62,295 nucleotides of DNA from assembly GCA_948436975.1 (NCBI GenBank), contig CAOJJB010000011.1, forward strand, positions 1 to 62,295, in the 5' to 3' direction. This document shows, piece after piece, positions 26,089-34,677 of this stretch. Made by a program: the position numbers and the translations under genes. Source of the DNA: an uncultured Clostridium sp. GTDB taxonomy: Bacteria > Bacillota > Clostridia > TANB77 > CAG-508. The notes below the pieces were generated by a model. It was given only the letters and a program-made list of their open reading frames with translations. It was not told where the DNA came from and made no database searches. Positions within the stretch are counted from its first letter, which is position 1, and the number at the start of each line of letters is the position of its first letter.

Positions 26089-26583
26089 GTGAAGTCAATT
26101 TGTATAAAATCTGTTAGTGAAGAAAAAATGGAATTTTTAATAAATCAATTTGAATTATTACCAATAAATATATGTATGTCTAATTATAGATTTAAAACAT
26201 ATGATAATTTAATAATACATTATTTAGATTCAGATTATATAGATGAATTTTATGAAATAGTTGCAATTATTATAAAAAAATGTATTGAAAAATTTTATGA
26301 GAAAGATTTTATAAGAAAAAATGTAGAAAGAAATTATTTTTATTTAAGTAGTATAGAAAGAAATTATATTTATGAAATAACAAAAAAAGTATTAGAATTA
26401 CCAGATGAAAAAATTGGTTATAAAAACGATATTTTAAAAAGTTTAATAAAACAATATTTATTAGAAAACAAAAAAATTGTATTAGAAGGATTTGTAAACT
26501 TTAGAATAAAAGAATATAAAGAACTATTAGAAAAAATAGTTGAAGTTTCAGTTTTTAGTTATTTAGATCTAATAACTTTTTAA
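26089..26583 (+). CDS. ytxC: YtxC-like sporulation protein
   Basis: A 164-residue protein whose C-terminal half carries the YtxC-family signature LEGFVNFRIKEY after a helical region. YtxC proteins occur in spore formers; the molecular role is unknown. It is shorter than typical Bacillus YtxC, missing part of the N-terminal region. Start is GTG 26089, preceded by GAGAGAGGT. It stands alone between a terminator and the yqeY promoter region. Confidence 0.72.
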   Translation: MKSICIKSVSEEKMEFLINQFELLPINICMSNYRFKTYDNLIIHYLDSDYIDEFYEIVAIIIKKCIEKFYEKDFIRKNVERNYFYLSSIERNYIYEITKKVLELPDEKIGYKNDILKSLIKQYLLENKKIVLEGFVNFRIKEYKELLEKIVEVSVFSYLDLITF

Positions 26584-26655
26584 TTTAATAAGAAAAAAAT
26601 AGAGAAAATACTTAAAAAAATTATATTAATTAGTATGAATATATATAATTTTTTA

Positions 26656-26684
26656 TTGATAATTATTAAAATTTGTAGTAAAGT
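26656..26684 (+). promoter_or_regulatory. Possible promoter of yqeY
   Basis: TTGATA (26656-26661), 17 bases, TAAAGT (26679-26684). The -10 is weak. Confidence 0.4.
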
Positions 26685-26701
26685 AATATAAGAAAGAAGG
26701 T

Positions 26702-27148
26702 ATGAATATGTTAAAAGAAAAATTAATGGAAGATTTAAAAACAGCTATGAAAGACAAAAATGAAATAAGAAAAAATACAGTACAAATGGTTAGAGCAGCA
26801 ATATTACAAATAGAAAAAGATAAAGGAATAAAAGTAGAAGACGAAAAAATAATAGAAATTATTGCAAAAGAAGTAAAAGGGAAAAAAGATGCACTTATAG
26901 AATTTGAAAAAGCAAATAGAGAAGATTTAATAAAACAGACTAAAGAGGAAATCTCTATATTAGAAACATATTTGCCAAAACAATTAACTAAAGAAGAAAT
27001 AAAAAATGAAGTAGAAAAAGTAATAAAAGATGTAGGAGCGACAACTATGAAGGATATGGGTGCAGTTATGAAAGAAGCAAAAGCTAGAATAGGTGCAGCA
27101 GCAGATGGTAGAACTATAAATGAAGTTGTAAAAGAAATATTAGGATAA
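26702..27148 (+). CDS. yqeY: GatB/YqeY-domain protein
   Basis: A 148-residue protein like B. subtilis YqeY, related to the C-terminal domain of the GatB amidotransferase subunit. Typical are LKEKLMEDLKTAMK, a conserved RAA-x2-Q segment, ETYLPKQLT and DMGAVMKEAKAR. A tRNA-binding role has been suggested for the family but is unproven. An AAGAAGG site precedes the ATG. The TraX-like gene starts four bases after its stop. Confidence 0.92.
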   Translation: MNMLKEKLMEDLKTAMKDKNEIRKNTVQMVRAAILQIEKDKGIKVEDEKIIEIIAKEVKGKKDALIEFEKANREDLIKQTKEEISILETYLPKQLTKEEIKNEVEKVIKDVGATTMKDMGAVMKEAKARIGAAADGRTINEVVKEILG

Positions 27149-27151
27149 AAT

Positions 27152-27817
27152 ATGAGTATTTTCACTATAAAAATGATAGCATGTGTAACAATGATATTAG
27201 ATCATATAAAATATGCTATACCAAGTACTGAAAATTTTGTAACAATGTATTTAGGAAGAATATCATTTCCATTATTTGCATTTCTAATTACAGAAGGATA
27301 TATACATACAAGTAATTTAAAGAAATATTATGAAAGACTTATAATATTTGGAATAATATCACAAATTCCATTTATGCTTTTTAGAAGCTTAGTTGGAGAA
27401 TGGAAGATGCTAAATATAATGTTTACATTATTATTAGGTTTATTATCAATAACAACATATGATAAAATAAAAAAGAAATATATATCAATTCCAATATGTA
27501 TATTAATAATTACTTTAGGAGAAATTTTAAATGTAGATTATGGTTGGTTTGGAGTATATTTAGTTTTTATAATATATATTTTCAGAAACAAAAAAATTAT
27601 ATTACCATTTGCATACATCATATTATTAATTTTAATGTTTTATCAAATTGGAATGTTAAAATGGTCCAAAATGTATATAACATATTTTATTTGTTATTTT
27701 ATACCTATAATTTTTATGTTATTATATAATGGAAAAAAAGGAAAAAAAATAAAATACTTTTTTTATGTTTTTTATCCTATACATATGATAATTTTATATT
27801 TAATTAGTTTTATTTAA
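27152..27817 (+). CDS. TraX-family membrane protein
   Basis: A 221-residue protein of about seven hydrophobic helices. The N-terminal KMIACVTMILDHIKYAI and RISFPLFAFLITEGY segments are typical of TraX-like proteins, named after the F-plasmid pilin acetylase. Chromosomal members in Firmicutes have no assigned substrate, though acetylation of a surface component is plausible. It overlaps or nearly abuts yqeY, with the ribosome site inside the end of yqeY. Confidence 0.82.
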   Translation: MSIFTIKMIACVTMILDHIKYAIPSTENFVTMYLGRISFPLFAFLITEGYIHTSNLKKYYERLIIFGIISQIPFMLFRSLVGEWKMLNIMFTLLLGLLSITTYDKIKKKYISIPICILIITLGEILNVDYGWFGVYLVFIIYIFRNKKIILPFAYIILLILMFYQIGMLKWSKMYITYFICYFIPIIFMLLYNGKKGKKIKYFFYVFYPIHMIILYLISFI

Positions 27818-27893
27818 AATTTTAGTGTATTTCTTACACCAAATATGAGCAAGAAAAACAGGTTGTTTTTTTGAAGATAATGAAAAATAATAC

Positions 27894-27940
27894 AAAAAAG
27901 ATATTTGCTTAAAGTTAGTCTTTTGCAAATATCTTTTTCT
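27894..27940. terminator. Bidirectional terminator between TraX-like gene and the GT4 gene
   Basis: A stem of 14 bp (27895-27908 with 27925-27938) with A-run and T-run on opposite sides, serving convergent genes. Confidence 0.8.
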
Positions 27941-27950
27941 ATATCTTTTT

Positions 27951-29237
27951 TTATGCAAATACTTGACGAGTTTTCTTGAAAGATAATAAATTTGAAATCT
28001 CGTTTGATTTTTTGATTTGTTTTTGAGCCTTTTCTTGAGCGATTTGCTTTTTTTGTCTATCTGCCATAGTTTCACAAATAGCTTTTTCATATGCTAAATG
28101 AGTATCTTCAGTTATTTTATTCCAATTATATTGAGTTCTAACTTTTTCTAATGCGTTTTTAGAGACTGTTTTACAAAGTTCTTGATCAAATAATAATGTA
28201 AGAATAGAATCAGCAAGAGAATTTGGGTTTCCAGCATAACTTTTCATTCCATTTACACCATGTTCTACAATTTCATTTAATCCACCAATATCTGATGTTA
28301 CAACTGGTGTTCCAGAAAGCATTGCTTCAAGAGCCACAATTCCGAAAGGTTCATATGTGCTAGGAAACACAGCTACATCAGCACATTTATACATTTTTGG
28401 AACATCTTTTGAACCTAAATATCCAGTAAAATAAACTTTATTTCCTAAACCTAAATAGTCAACTTGACTTTTTAATTCATTTATCATATCTCCTTTACCA
28501 GCAATTATTAATTTAGAATCATGATAATGATTTAAAATTTTAGGCATTGCAGATATAAGTGTTTGAATACCTTTTTCATAAACTAAACGTCCCATAAATA
28601 ATATGATTTTTTCATTATCCATAGCAAATTTTCTTCTGAAATCATAATCTTTTTCTATTCCATTGAAAAGAGTTAAATTAACTCCATTAGGAACAACATT
28701 TATTTTTTCATAAGGAAGACCGAAAAGTCTTTGCAACTCATTTTTCATATAATTACTATTTACAATAACTTCTGATGACTCATATGTAAGCATCCATTCT
28801 GTATCATTAATATACTTTTGCATATCGCTTTGTATACCACTGTTTCTACCAGCTTCTGTTGCATGTATTGTAGAAACTAGGGGAGTTTTATAGGCAAATT
28901 TTAAAGTTTTTCCAGCATAAGCTGTTAACCAATCATGAGCATGTATAACATCAAAGTTTCCTTTTTCTGAAATAATTTCACCTGCTTTGGCTATCATATT
29001 AAAATTAAGTTGCATAACCCAATCTATAAAATTATTTGGAGAAATCATAAAATTATCAATTCTATAAACATCAACTCCATCATCATTTTCAACATAAGGC
29101 ACATTACCATCTCTATAAGTAATTACTGTAACTTGATGTCCATCTTGATATAATTTATGAGATAAGTCATGAACAACTCTTGATATACCACCTACTACTC
29201 TTGGTGGATATTCCCATGATAGCATTAATATTTTCAT
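27951..29237 (-). CDS. GT4-family glucan synthase-like glycosyltransferase
   Basis: About 428 residues with two Rossmann domains. The N-terminal WEYPPRVVGGISRVVHDL glycine loop, VIHAHDWLT, FMGRLVYEKG, and PSTYEPFGIVALEAM with the GT4 E-x7-E arrangement are clear. It resembles ADP/UDP-glucose-using glycogen or alpha-glucan synthases. A GH57 branching enzyme and a DUF4912 protein lie divergently next to it, which supports a role in intracellular alpha-glucan synthesis. The frame opens with TTG 29258, but that lies inside GAAAGGGG, the ribosome site serving ATG 29237. Confidence 0.85.
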   Translation of the reverse strand: MKILMLSWEYPPRVVGGISRVVHDLSHKLYQDGHQVTVITYRDGNVPYVENDDGVDVYRIDNFMISPNNFIDWVMQLNFNMIAKAGEIISEKGNFDVIHAHDWLTAYAGKTLKFAYKTPLVSTIHATEAGRNSGIQSDMQKYINDTEWMLTYESSEVIVNSNYMKNELQRLFGLPYEKINVVPNGVNLTLFNGIEKDYDFRRKFAMDNEKIILFMGRLVYEKGIQTLISAMPKILNHYHDSKLIIAGKGDMINELKSQVDYLGLGNKVYFTGYLGSKDVPKMYKCADVAVFPSTYEPFGIVALEAMLSGTPVVTSDIGGLNEIVEHGVNGMKSYAGNPNSLADSILTLLFDQELCKTVSKNALEKVRTQYNWNKITEDTHLAYEKAICETMADRQKKQIAQEKAQKQIKKSNEISNLLSFKKTRQVFA

Positions 29238-29595
29238 ACTTAAAAGAACCCCTTTCAATATCTTTTGTTAATTTTGTTAATAAAATTTTGTCAAGTGATA
29301 AAAAAATAAAAAATGTTTTTAAAAGTATTGATATACTTGACATATATGAATAAAAATAAATTATACTTTTATAAATCTTTAATATTATTGTATATAAAAT
29401 CGAACGAAAAGTAAACATATTTTTATAAAAAAAAAGTGTTTTTGTATTACATTTTGATTACATTTGTAGATAAATGGAAAAAAAGTATTAATTTTGAAAT
29501 TTCTATTGAAGTTTGAAAATATTATAGATATAATATTAATTATTATTAGATAAAATTAGTTGTTCGAAGGTTATACAAAGGAGGAGAATTTAAGT
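29238..29595. other. Divergent intergenic region of the alpha-glucan cluster
   Basis: This 358-base gap holds the plus-strand promoter at 29506-29534 and the ribosome sites of both flanking genes. TTGACA-like hexamers occur at 29337-29342 (plus) and 29294-29289 (minus), without good -10 partners. Nothing else was seen. Confidence 0.6.
29506..29534 (+). promoter_or_regulatory. Promoter of the DUF4912-GH57 operon
   Basis: TTGAAG (29506-29511), a 17-base spacer and TATAAT (29529-29534). The ribosome site AAAGGAGGAG follows about 45 bases later. Confidence 0.7.
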
Positions 29596-30672
29596 ATGCA
29601 AAAAAAAGAAGAAATTGAAAAACCAAAAAATAAAGTTAATAACAGTAAAAAAATATTGCAAAAAACGGTTTCTTCGAAAAAAAAAGATGTAGAAAAGAAT
29701 AAAAAAGAGAATGTAAAATCTGAAAAAAATAAAGAAAAACTTAAAGTTGATAAAAAAACAAAATCATCTAAGAAAGTCAATTCAAAAGAAAAAGATTTTG
29801 AAAAATTATCATCTAGCAATAAGTCTACCATAGAAAAGAAACAAACAACAAAAGTAAAAAAAACATCAGCAACAAAAAAGAAAATAGAAGAACCACCAAT
29901 AGATCAAACAAAAGTAATTGAAAAAATAAAAGATTTTATAACTAAAATTGTTGCTATGCAAGAAGAAGCAAATAGAGAAATAGCAGAAGATCAAAAAAAA
30001 GGTAAAAAAACAAAAAAGATAAATTCAAAAAGTGAAAAAATAGAAAAAGAGTATATGGTAGAATATTATGATTTACCATATAGATATAATGAAACTATTA
30101 TAAAAATACTTTCTCAAACTCCTAAAAAATTATTTGTATATTGGGATATTTCTAATAACGATAGAAATAAATATATAGAAACCTTTGGCGAAAACTTTTT
30201 TGAAACAACATATCCAGTATTATTACTATATAATAAAGATAAAAAATATATAAAAGAAATACCAATTAATGATTTTGCAAATAGTTGGTATATAGATATA
30301 GATGACTCAAAAACAAAGTATACAATTCAATTAGGCAGAAAATTTAAAAATGAAATAGAAAACATAAACAAAGAAAAAATGAAAAAACATAATATAATTT
30401 TAAAAACAGATTATTTACCTTTTGCAGATTCAAATATGTTAGAAGCACCAAATGATCATGTTTTATTAGAAGATCTACCAGAATTTTTAACATTTAGAAA
30501 TATAAAAACAAATCAAGAAGTTGTAAAAGATATAAGAAACTTAAAAGATGTATTTGGAAATAATTATGATGTTAAAGGATTTTATGACAATCAATACAAA
30601 GATGAAATCTCAGAAGGAATGTTTGATATGGAAAACCCATCATCAAACCTTTCAAGTTCGTCATTTAAATAA
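29596..30672 (+). CDS. DUF4912 protein with a long lysine-rich N-terminal region
   Basis: About 358 residues. The first 140 are lysine/serine-rich, low in complexity and probably disordered. The C-terminal half is a DUF4912 domain: YDLPYRYNET, then LFVYWDIS, and a strand-rich region ending near DHVLLEDLPEF. DUF4912 is found beside GH57 and glycogen genes; its fold resembles a carbohydrate-binding or Ig-like module. The role here is probably in alpha-glucan metabolism, inferred from neighbours. TTG 29560 opens the frame, but AAAGGAGGAG lies between it and ATG 29596, so the latter is used. Confidence 0.8.
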   Translation: MQKKEEIEKPKNKVNNSKKILQKTVSSKKKDVEKNKKENVKSEKNKEKLKVDKKTKSSKKVNSKEKDFEKLSSSNKSTIEKKQTTKVKKTSATKKKIEEPPIDQTKVIEKIKDFITKIVAMQEEANREIAEDQKKGKKTKKINSKSEKIEKEYMVEYYDLPYRYNETIIKILSQTPKKLFVYWDISNNDRNKYIETFGENFFETTYPVLLLYNKDKKYIKEIPINDFANSWYIDIDDSKTKYTIQLGRKFKNEIENINKEKMKKHNIILKTDYLPFADSNMLEAPNDHVLLEDLPEFLTFRNIKTNQEVVKDIRNLKDVFGNNYDVKGFYDNQYKDEISEGMFDMENPSSNLSSSSFK

Positions 30673-30707
30673 AAGATAATACATGTATTGAAAGGAAAAA
30701 CATATAA

Positions 30708-32297
30708 ATGAAAAATATAAAAGGCTATGTAAATTTTGTATTACATGCACATCTTCCATATATACATCATCCAGAAAGTGAAGATTATTTAGAAGAAGAA
30801 TGGTTATTTGAAGCTATATCTGAAACATATATTCCTTTACTTCTAAATTTTCAAAAATTAGAAGAAGAAGGTGTAGACTTTAGACTAACAATGACAATGA
30901 CACCACCACTACTAAATATGTTAGATAATAATTTATTACAAGAAAGATATATAAAATACTTAAAAAAGCATATAGAATTATGTGAAAAAGAAGTAAAAAG
31001 AACAGCTTATGATGCAAGATTAAATAGTTTATCACACTATTATTTAGAAAGATATACAAATGACTTACATGTATTTAAAGATATATATAACTGTAATTTA
31101 ATTACAGGTTTTAAACACTTTCAAGATATAGGGGTACTAGAAATAATTACATGTGGAGCAACACATGGATATTTTCCAATTTTATATGTAAATGAAAAAA
31201 CAGTAAGAGCACAAATAGCAGTAGGAGTTCAAACCTATAAAAGATTTTTTGGTAAAAATCCTAGAGGAATATGGTTACCAGAATGTGGATATATACCAGA
31301 AGCAGATAAATACTTAAAAGAATTTGGAATAGAATATGCAATAGTAGAAACACATGGAGTATTATATGCAGATCCTACACCAATTTATGGAACTTATGCA
31401 CCAATAGTATCTCAAGGAGGGTTAGTAGCATTTGCTAGAGACTTAGACTCATCAAGACAAGTATGGAGTTCTATATCAGGATATCCAGGAGATTTTAATT
31501 ATAGAGAATTTTATAGAGATATAGGTTATGAAGCTGATTATGAATATATAAAACCATATATAGCATGCAATGGAGTAAGAGTAAATACAGGAATAAAATA
31601 CCATAGAATAACAGGAAAAACAGATGATAAAGACTACTATAATGTACAATGGGCAAAAGACTCAGCAGAAAAACAAGCAGGACATTTTATGGATTGTAGA
31701 ATACAACAAATAGAAAATTTATCAAGTTATATGGAAACACCACCAATTATAACATGTCCATATGATGCAGAACTTTATGGGCATTGGTGGTATGAAGGAC
31801 CATATTGGCTATATATACTATTCAAGAAAATTTATTATGACAAATGTAATTTTAAATTAATTACACCAGGAGAATATATAGATAAATACCCACAAATACA
31901 AGTATCAACACCATGTAGATCAAGTTGGGGAGCAAATGGATATAGTGAAGTTTGGCTAAATCCAACAAATGACTATGCACATAGACATTTGCACAAAGCA
32001 GGAGAAAGAATGTGTGAATTAGCATATTTATATCCAAATGAAGGAGATACATTAAGAAGACAAGCATTAAATCAATGTGCAAGAGAACTATTATTAGCAC
32101 AAAGTAGTGATTGGTTATTTATAATAACTAATGGAACTATGGTAGAGTATGCACACAAAGCTATAAAAGACCATATAGGAAGATTTACAAAATTGTATTA
32201 TCAAATAAAAAATGATGAAATAGATCCACAATATTTATTAGATATATTTGCTAAAGATGACATTTTCCCAGATATAGATTACATGATTTATTATTAA
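30708..32297 (+). CDS. GH57 1,4-alpha-glucan branching enzyme
   Basis: A 529-residue GH57 protein with a DUF1957-type C-terminal domain. Motif 1 is HAHLPY; the nucleophile glutamate is in WLPECGY; the acid aspartate is in YDAELYGHWW. This matches the branching-enzyme subfamily, which cuts alpha-1,4 chains and rejoins them as alpha-1,6 branches. Length is normal. It follows the DUF4912 gene by 35 bases with an AAAGGAAA site, so both form an operon, divergent from the synthase. Confidence 0.92.
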   Translation: MKNIKGYVNFVLHAHLPYIHHPESEDYLEEEWLFEAISETYIPLLLNFQKLEEEGVDFRLTMTMTPPLLNMLDNNLLQERYIKYLKKHIELCEKEVKRTAYDARLNSLSHYYLERYTNDLHVFKDIYNCNLITGFKHFQDIGVLEIITCGATHGYFPILYVNEKTVRAQIAVGVQTYKRFFGKNPRGIWLPECGYIPEADKYLKEFGIEYAIVETHGVLYADPTPIYGTYAPIVSQGGLVAFARDLDSSRQVWSSISGYPGDFNYREFYRDIGYEADYEYIKPYIACNGVRVNTGIKYHRITGKTDDKDYYNVQWAKDSAEKQAGHFMDCRIQQIENLSSYMETPPIITCPYDAELYGHWWYEGPYWLYILFKKIYYDKCNFKLITPGEYIDKYPQIQVSTPCRSSWGANGYSEVWLNPTNDYAHRHLHKAGERMCELAYLYPNEGDTLRRQALNQCARELLLAQSSDWLFIITNGTMVEYAHKAIKDHIGRFTKLYYQIKNDEIDPQYLLDIFAKDDIFPDIDYMIYY

Positions 32298-32395
32298 GGT
32301 CCATATATAAAGTATTTTGTTTAATTTAAAATTATGGTCATTTTGTTCTTTTGGAACAGGTGTTTAAAAATAGAAAATATAAAGGAGAAAATAAG

Positions 32396-32728
32396 ATGAA
32401 TGTATATGATGAAGTAAATAATTTAGCAAAATCAATAAAAGAGTCAAAAGAATATATAGAATATAAAAGTATAAAAACAGAATTAGTATCTATGCCAGAA
32501 TTAAAAAAACAAATAGATGAATTTGAGAAAATCCGTTATGAAGAACAACTTCTAGCTATGCAAGGAGAAAAGCAAAGTAATGAAAAAATGAAAAAATTAC
32601 AAGAACTTTATGAAATTTTAGTTAAAAATCCAAAAGTTAAAGATTACTTTGATAAAGAAGTAAGATTTAATATATTAATAGCAGATGTAAACAAAATTAT
32701 TGGTGAAGCAATAAAAGATGTATTATAA
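32396..32728 (+). CDS. YlbF/YmcA-family regulator
   Basis: About 110 residues, mostly helical, beginning MNVYDEVNNLAKSIKES and with LVKNPKVKDYF near the end, as in YlbF/YmcA. In B. subtilis these join YaaT as a factor for RNase Y-dependent mRNA processing and for competence, biofilm and sporulation. An AAAGGAG site precedes ATG 32396; the earlier in-frame ATG at 32351 has none. A strong terminator follows. Confidence 0.85.
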   Translation: MNVYDEVNNLAKSIKESKEYIEYKSIKTELVSMPELKKQIDEFEKIRYEEQLLAMQGEKQSNEKMKKLQELYEILVKNPKVKDYFDKEVRFNILIADVNKIIGEAIKDVL

Positions 32729-32742
32729 AAAACAAATAGAGA

Positions 32743-32803
32743 ACTTCATTTAGTATACATAGAAAAATAAACTATGTGATATTACTAAATGGAGTATTTT
32801 TTT
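32743..32803 (+). terminator. Terminator after the ylbF-like gene
   Basis: A 13-bp stem (32743-32755 with 32783-32795, one G-U pair), with a second short stem inside the loop, and a T-run at 32797-32803. Confidence 0.8.
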
Positions 32804-32843
32804 ATTATAGTAAATTTTTTTACAATTACTATAATATCAACTA

Positions 32844-32872
32844 TTACAGAAATTTTATTAAATTTTTATAAT
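32844..32872 (+). promoter_or_regulatory. Probable promoter of recJ
   Basis: TTACAG (32844-32849), 17 bases, TATAAT (32867-32872). Confidence 0.5.
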
Positions 32873-32971
32873 AAATTAGTATAAAAAGCAATATTTTATC
32901 AAAAAAGCTACCAATTGTTTTGCTTTTGTTATATAATAACATATGAAAAAATTTATTTTAGGAGAAAAGGA

Positions 32972-34660
32972 ATGAACAAAAAATGGGAATTTTATAATTC
33001 TGATGAAAATAAAATAAAAGAAATATCAGAAAAATTTAATATATCAGAATTACTTTCAACAGTTCTAATTAATAGAGATATAGTTGATGAAGAAGTAGTA
33101 AAACTATTTTTAAATCCTACAAGAAACGACTTTCATGATCCATACTTAATGCCAGATATGAAAATAGCAGTAGATAGAATTATTAAAGCAATAAAAAACC
33201 AAGAAAAAACAATAATTTATGGAGATTATGATGTTGATGGAATTACAAGTATAACAGTATTAACAAAGTTTCTAAAAGAAAGAGGTTTAGAAGTAGGAAC
33301 ATATATACCAAATCGTTTAGATGAAGGATATGGACTAAATAAAGAAGCTATAAAACAAATTGCAGATGAAGGATACAAATTAATAATTACTGTTGATTGT
33401 GGAATTTCGGGAACAGTAGAAGTAGATTATGCATATGAATTAGGTATGGAAGTTATTGTAACAGACCATCATGAACCATTAGAAGATTTACCAAAAGCTT
33501 TAGCAGTTATTGATTGTAAAAGGAAAGATAATAAATACCCATTTAATAGTTTAGCTGGAGTAGGTGTAGCATTTAAATTAATACAGGCAATAGGAATGAA
33601 GTTAGAATTAGAAGAAAAAGAATATTTAAAATATTTAGATATAGTATGTATAGGAACAATATCAGACATAGTACCATTAGTTGATGAAAATAGAGTTATT
33701 GCAAAATTAGGTTTAAAACTTGTAGAGCAAACTAGATCACCTGGAGTTAGAGCATTATTAAATGCAGCAGGATATAATCAAGTAAATTCTAATACAGTAT
33801 CTTTTGGAATTGCACCAAGAATAAATGCATGTGGAAGGATGGGACATGAACGTGATGCACTAGACCTATTTTTAACTGAAAATATAGTACAAGCTAACAG
33901 TATAACAGAGAAATTAAATGAATATAATAAGCAAAGACAAAATATAGAAAAGAGAATATTTGAAGAGGCTTTATTAAAAATCGAACAAGAAAAAAATGAA
34001 GAAAAAAATGCTATAGTCTTAGGATCAGAAAATTGGCACCATGGAGTTATAGGAATTGTTTCTTCTAAAATTACAGAATTATATTTTAAACCAAGTATAC
34101 TAATATGTTTTGAAGAAAATAAAGGAAAAGGTTCAGGAAGAAGTGTACCAGGATTTGATCTACATGGTGCATTATGTAATACAAGTGAATATTTAGAAAA
34201 ATATGGCGGACATGAGATGGCTGTTGGATTAAGCCTAAAAAAGGAGAATTTTGAGAAATTTAAAATTGCTTTCCAAAAAATTACAGAACAAGCTAATATA
34301 GAAGAACTAGTACCAGTAATAAAAATAGATAAAGAAATAACATTAAAAGATATAACAATAGAAAATGTTAAAAACTTAAAATTATTAGAACCATTTGGAG
34401 AATCTAATAAAACCCCAATATTCATATACAGAAATTTAAAAATAGACTCAATAAGAGCACTATCAGAAGGAAAGCATTTAAAATTAACTTTAAAAGATGG
34501 AAATGCCATTATAAATGCAATTGGATTTAATATGGGAAAATACACAGAAGAATATTTAATTGGAGATAGAATAGATGTTATAGGACTTTTAGAAATAAAT
34601 TCATTTAATGGAATAGAAAATGTACAAATTAATATGAAAGATCTTAGAAAATCATATTAA
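32972..34660 (+). CDS. recJ: Single-stranded-DNA-specific exonuclease RecJ
   Basis: About 562 residues. The DHH phosphoesterase motifs are seen in order: YGDYDVDGITS, VDCGISG, VTDHHEP and GTISDIVPL, then the DHHA1 GSGRSVPGFDLH and GGHEMAVGLSL motifs and a C-terminal OB-like region. RecJ degrades single-stranded DNA 5' to 3' in recombination and repair. The frame starts earlier (32915), but AGGAGAAAAGGA just precedes ATG 32972. relA follows closely, the usual clostridial order recJ-relA. Confidence 0.95.
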   Translation: MNKKWEFYNSDENKIKEISEKFNISELLSTVLINRDIVDEEVVKLFLNPTRNDFHDPYLMPDMKIAVDRIIKAIKNQEKTIIYGDYDVDGITSITVLTKFLKERGLEVGTYIPNRLDEGYGLNKEAIKQIADEGYKLIITVDCGISGTVEVDYAYELGMEVIVTDHHEPLEDLPKALAVIDCKRKDNKYPFNSLAGVGVAFKLIQAIGMKLELEEKEYLKYLDIVCIGTISDIVPLVDENRVIAKLGLKLVEQTRSPGVRALLNAAGYNQVNSNTVSFGIAPRINACGRMGHERDALDLFLTENIVQANSITEKLNEYNKQRQNIEKRIFEEALLKIEQEKNEEKNAIVLGSENWHHGVIGIVSSKITELYFKPSILICFEENKGKGSGRSVPGFDLHGALCNTSEYLEKYGGHEMAVGLSLKKENFEKFKIAFQKITEQANIEELVPVIKIDKEITLKDITIENVKNLKLLEPFGESNKTPIFIYRNLKIDSIRALSEGKHLKLTLKDGNAIINAIGFNMGKYTEEYLIGDRIDVIGLLEINSFNGIENVQINMKDLRKSY

Positions 34661-34677
34661 TTTAGAGGGGATTAAAT

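Noticed and set aside
29337-29364. Plus-strand promoter starting with TTGACA at 29337
   Set aside because: No -10 at 16-18 bases (TATACT is at 19), and a better promoter lies closer to the gene.
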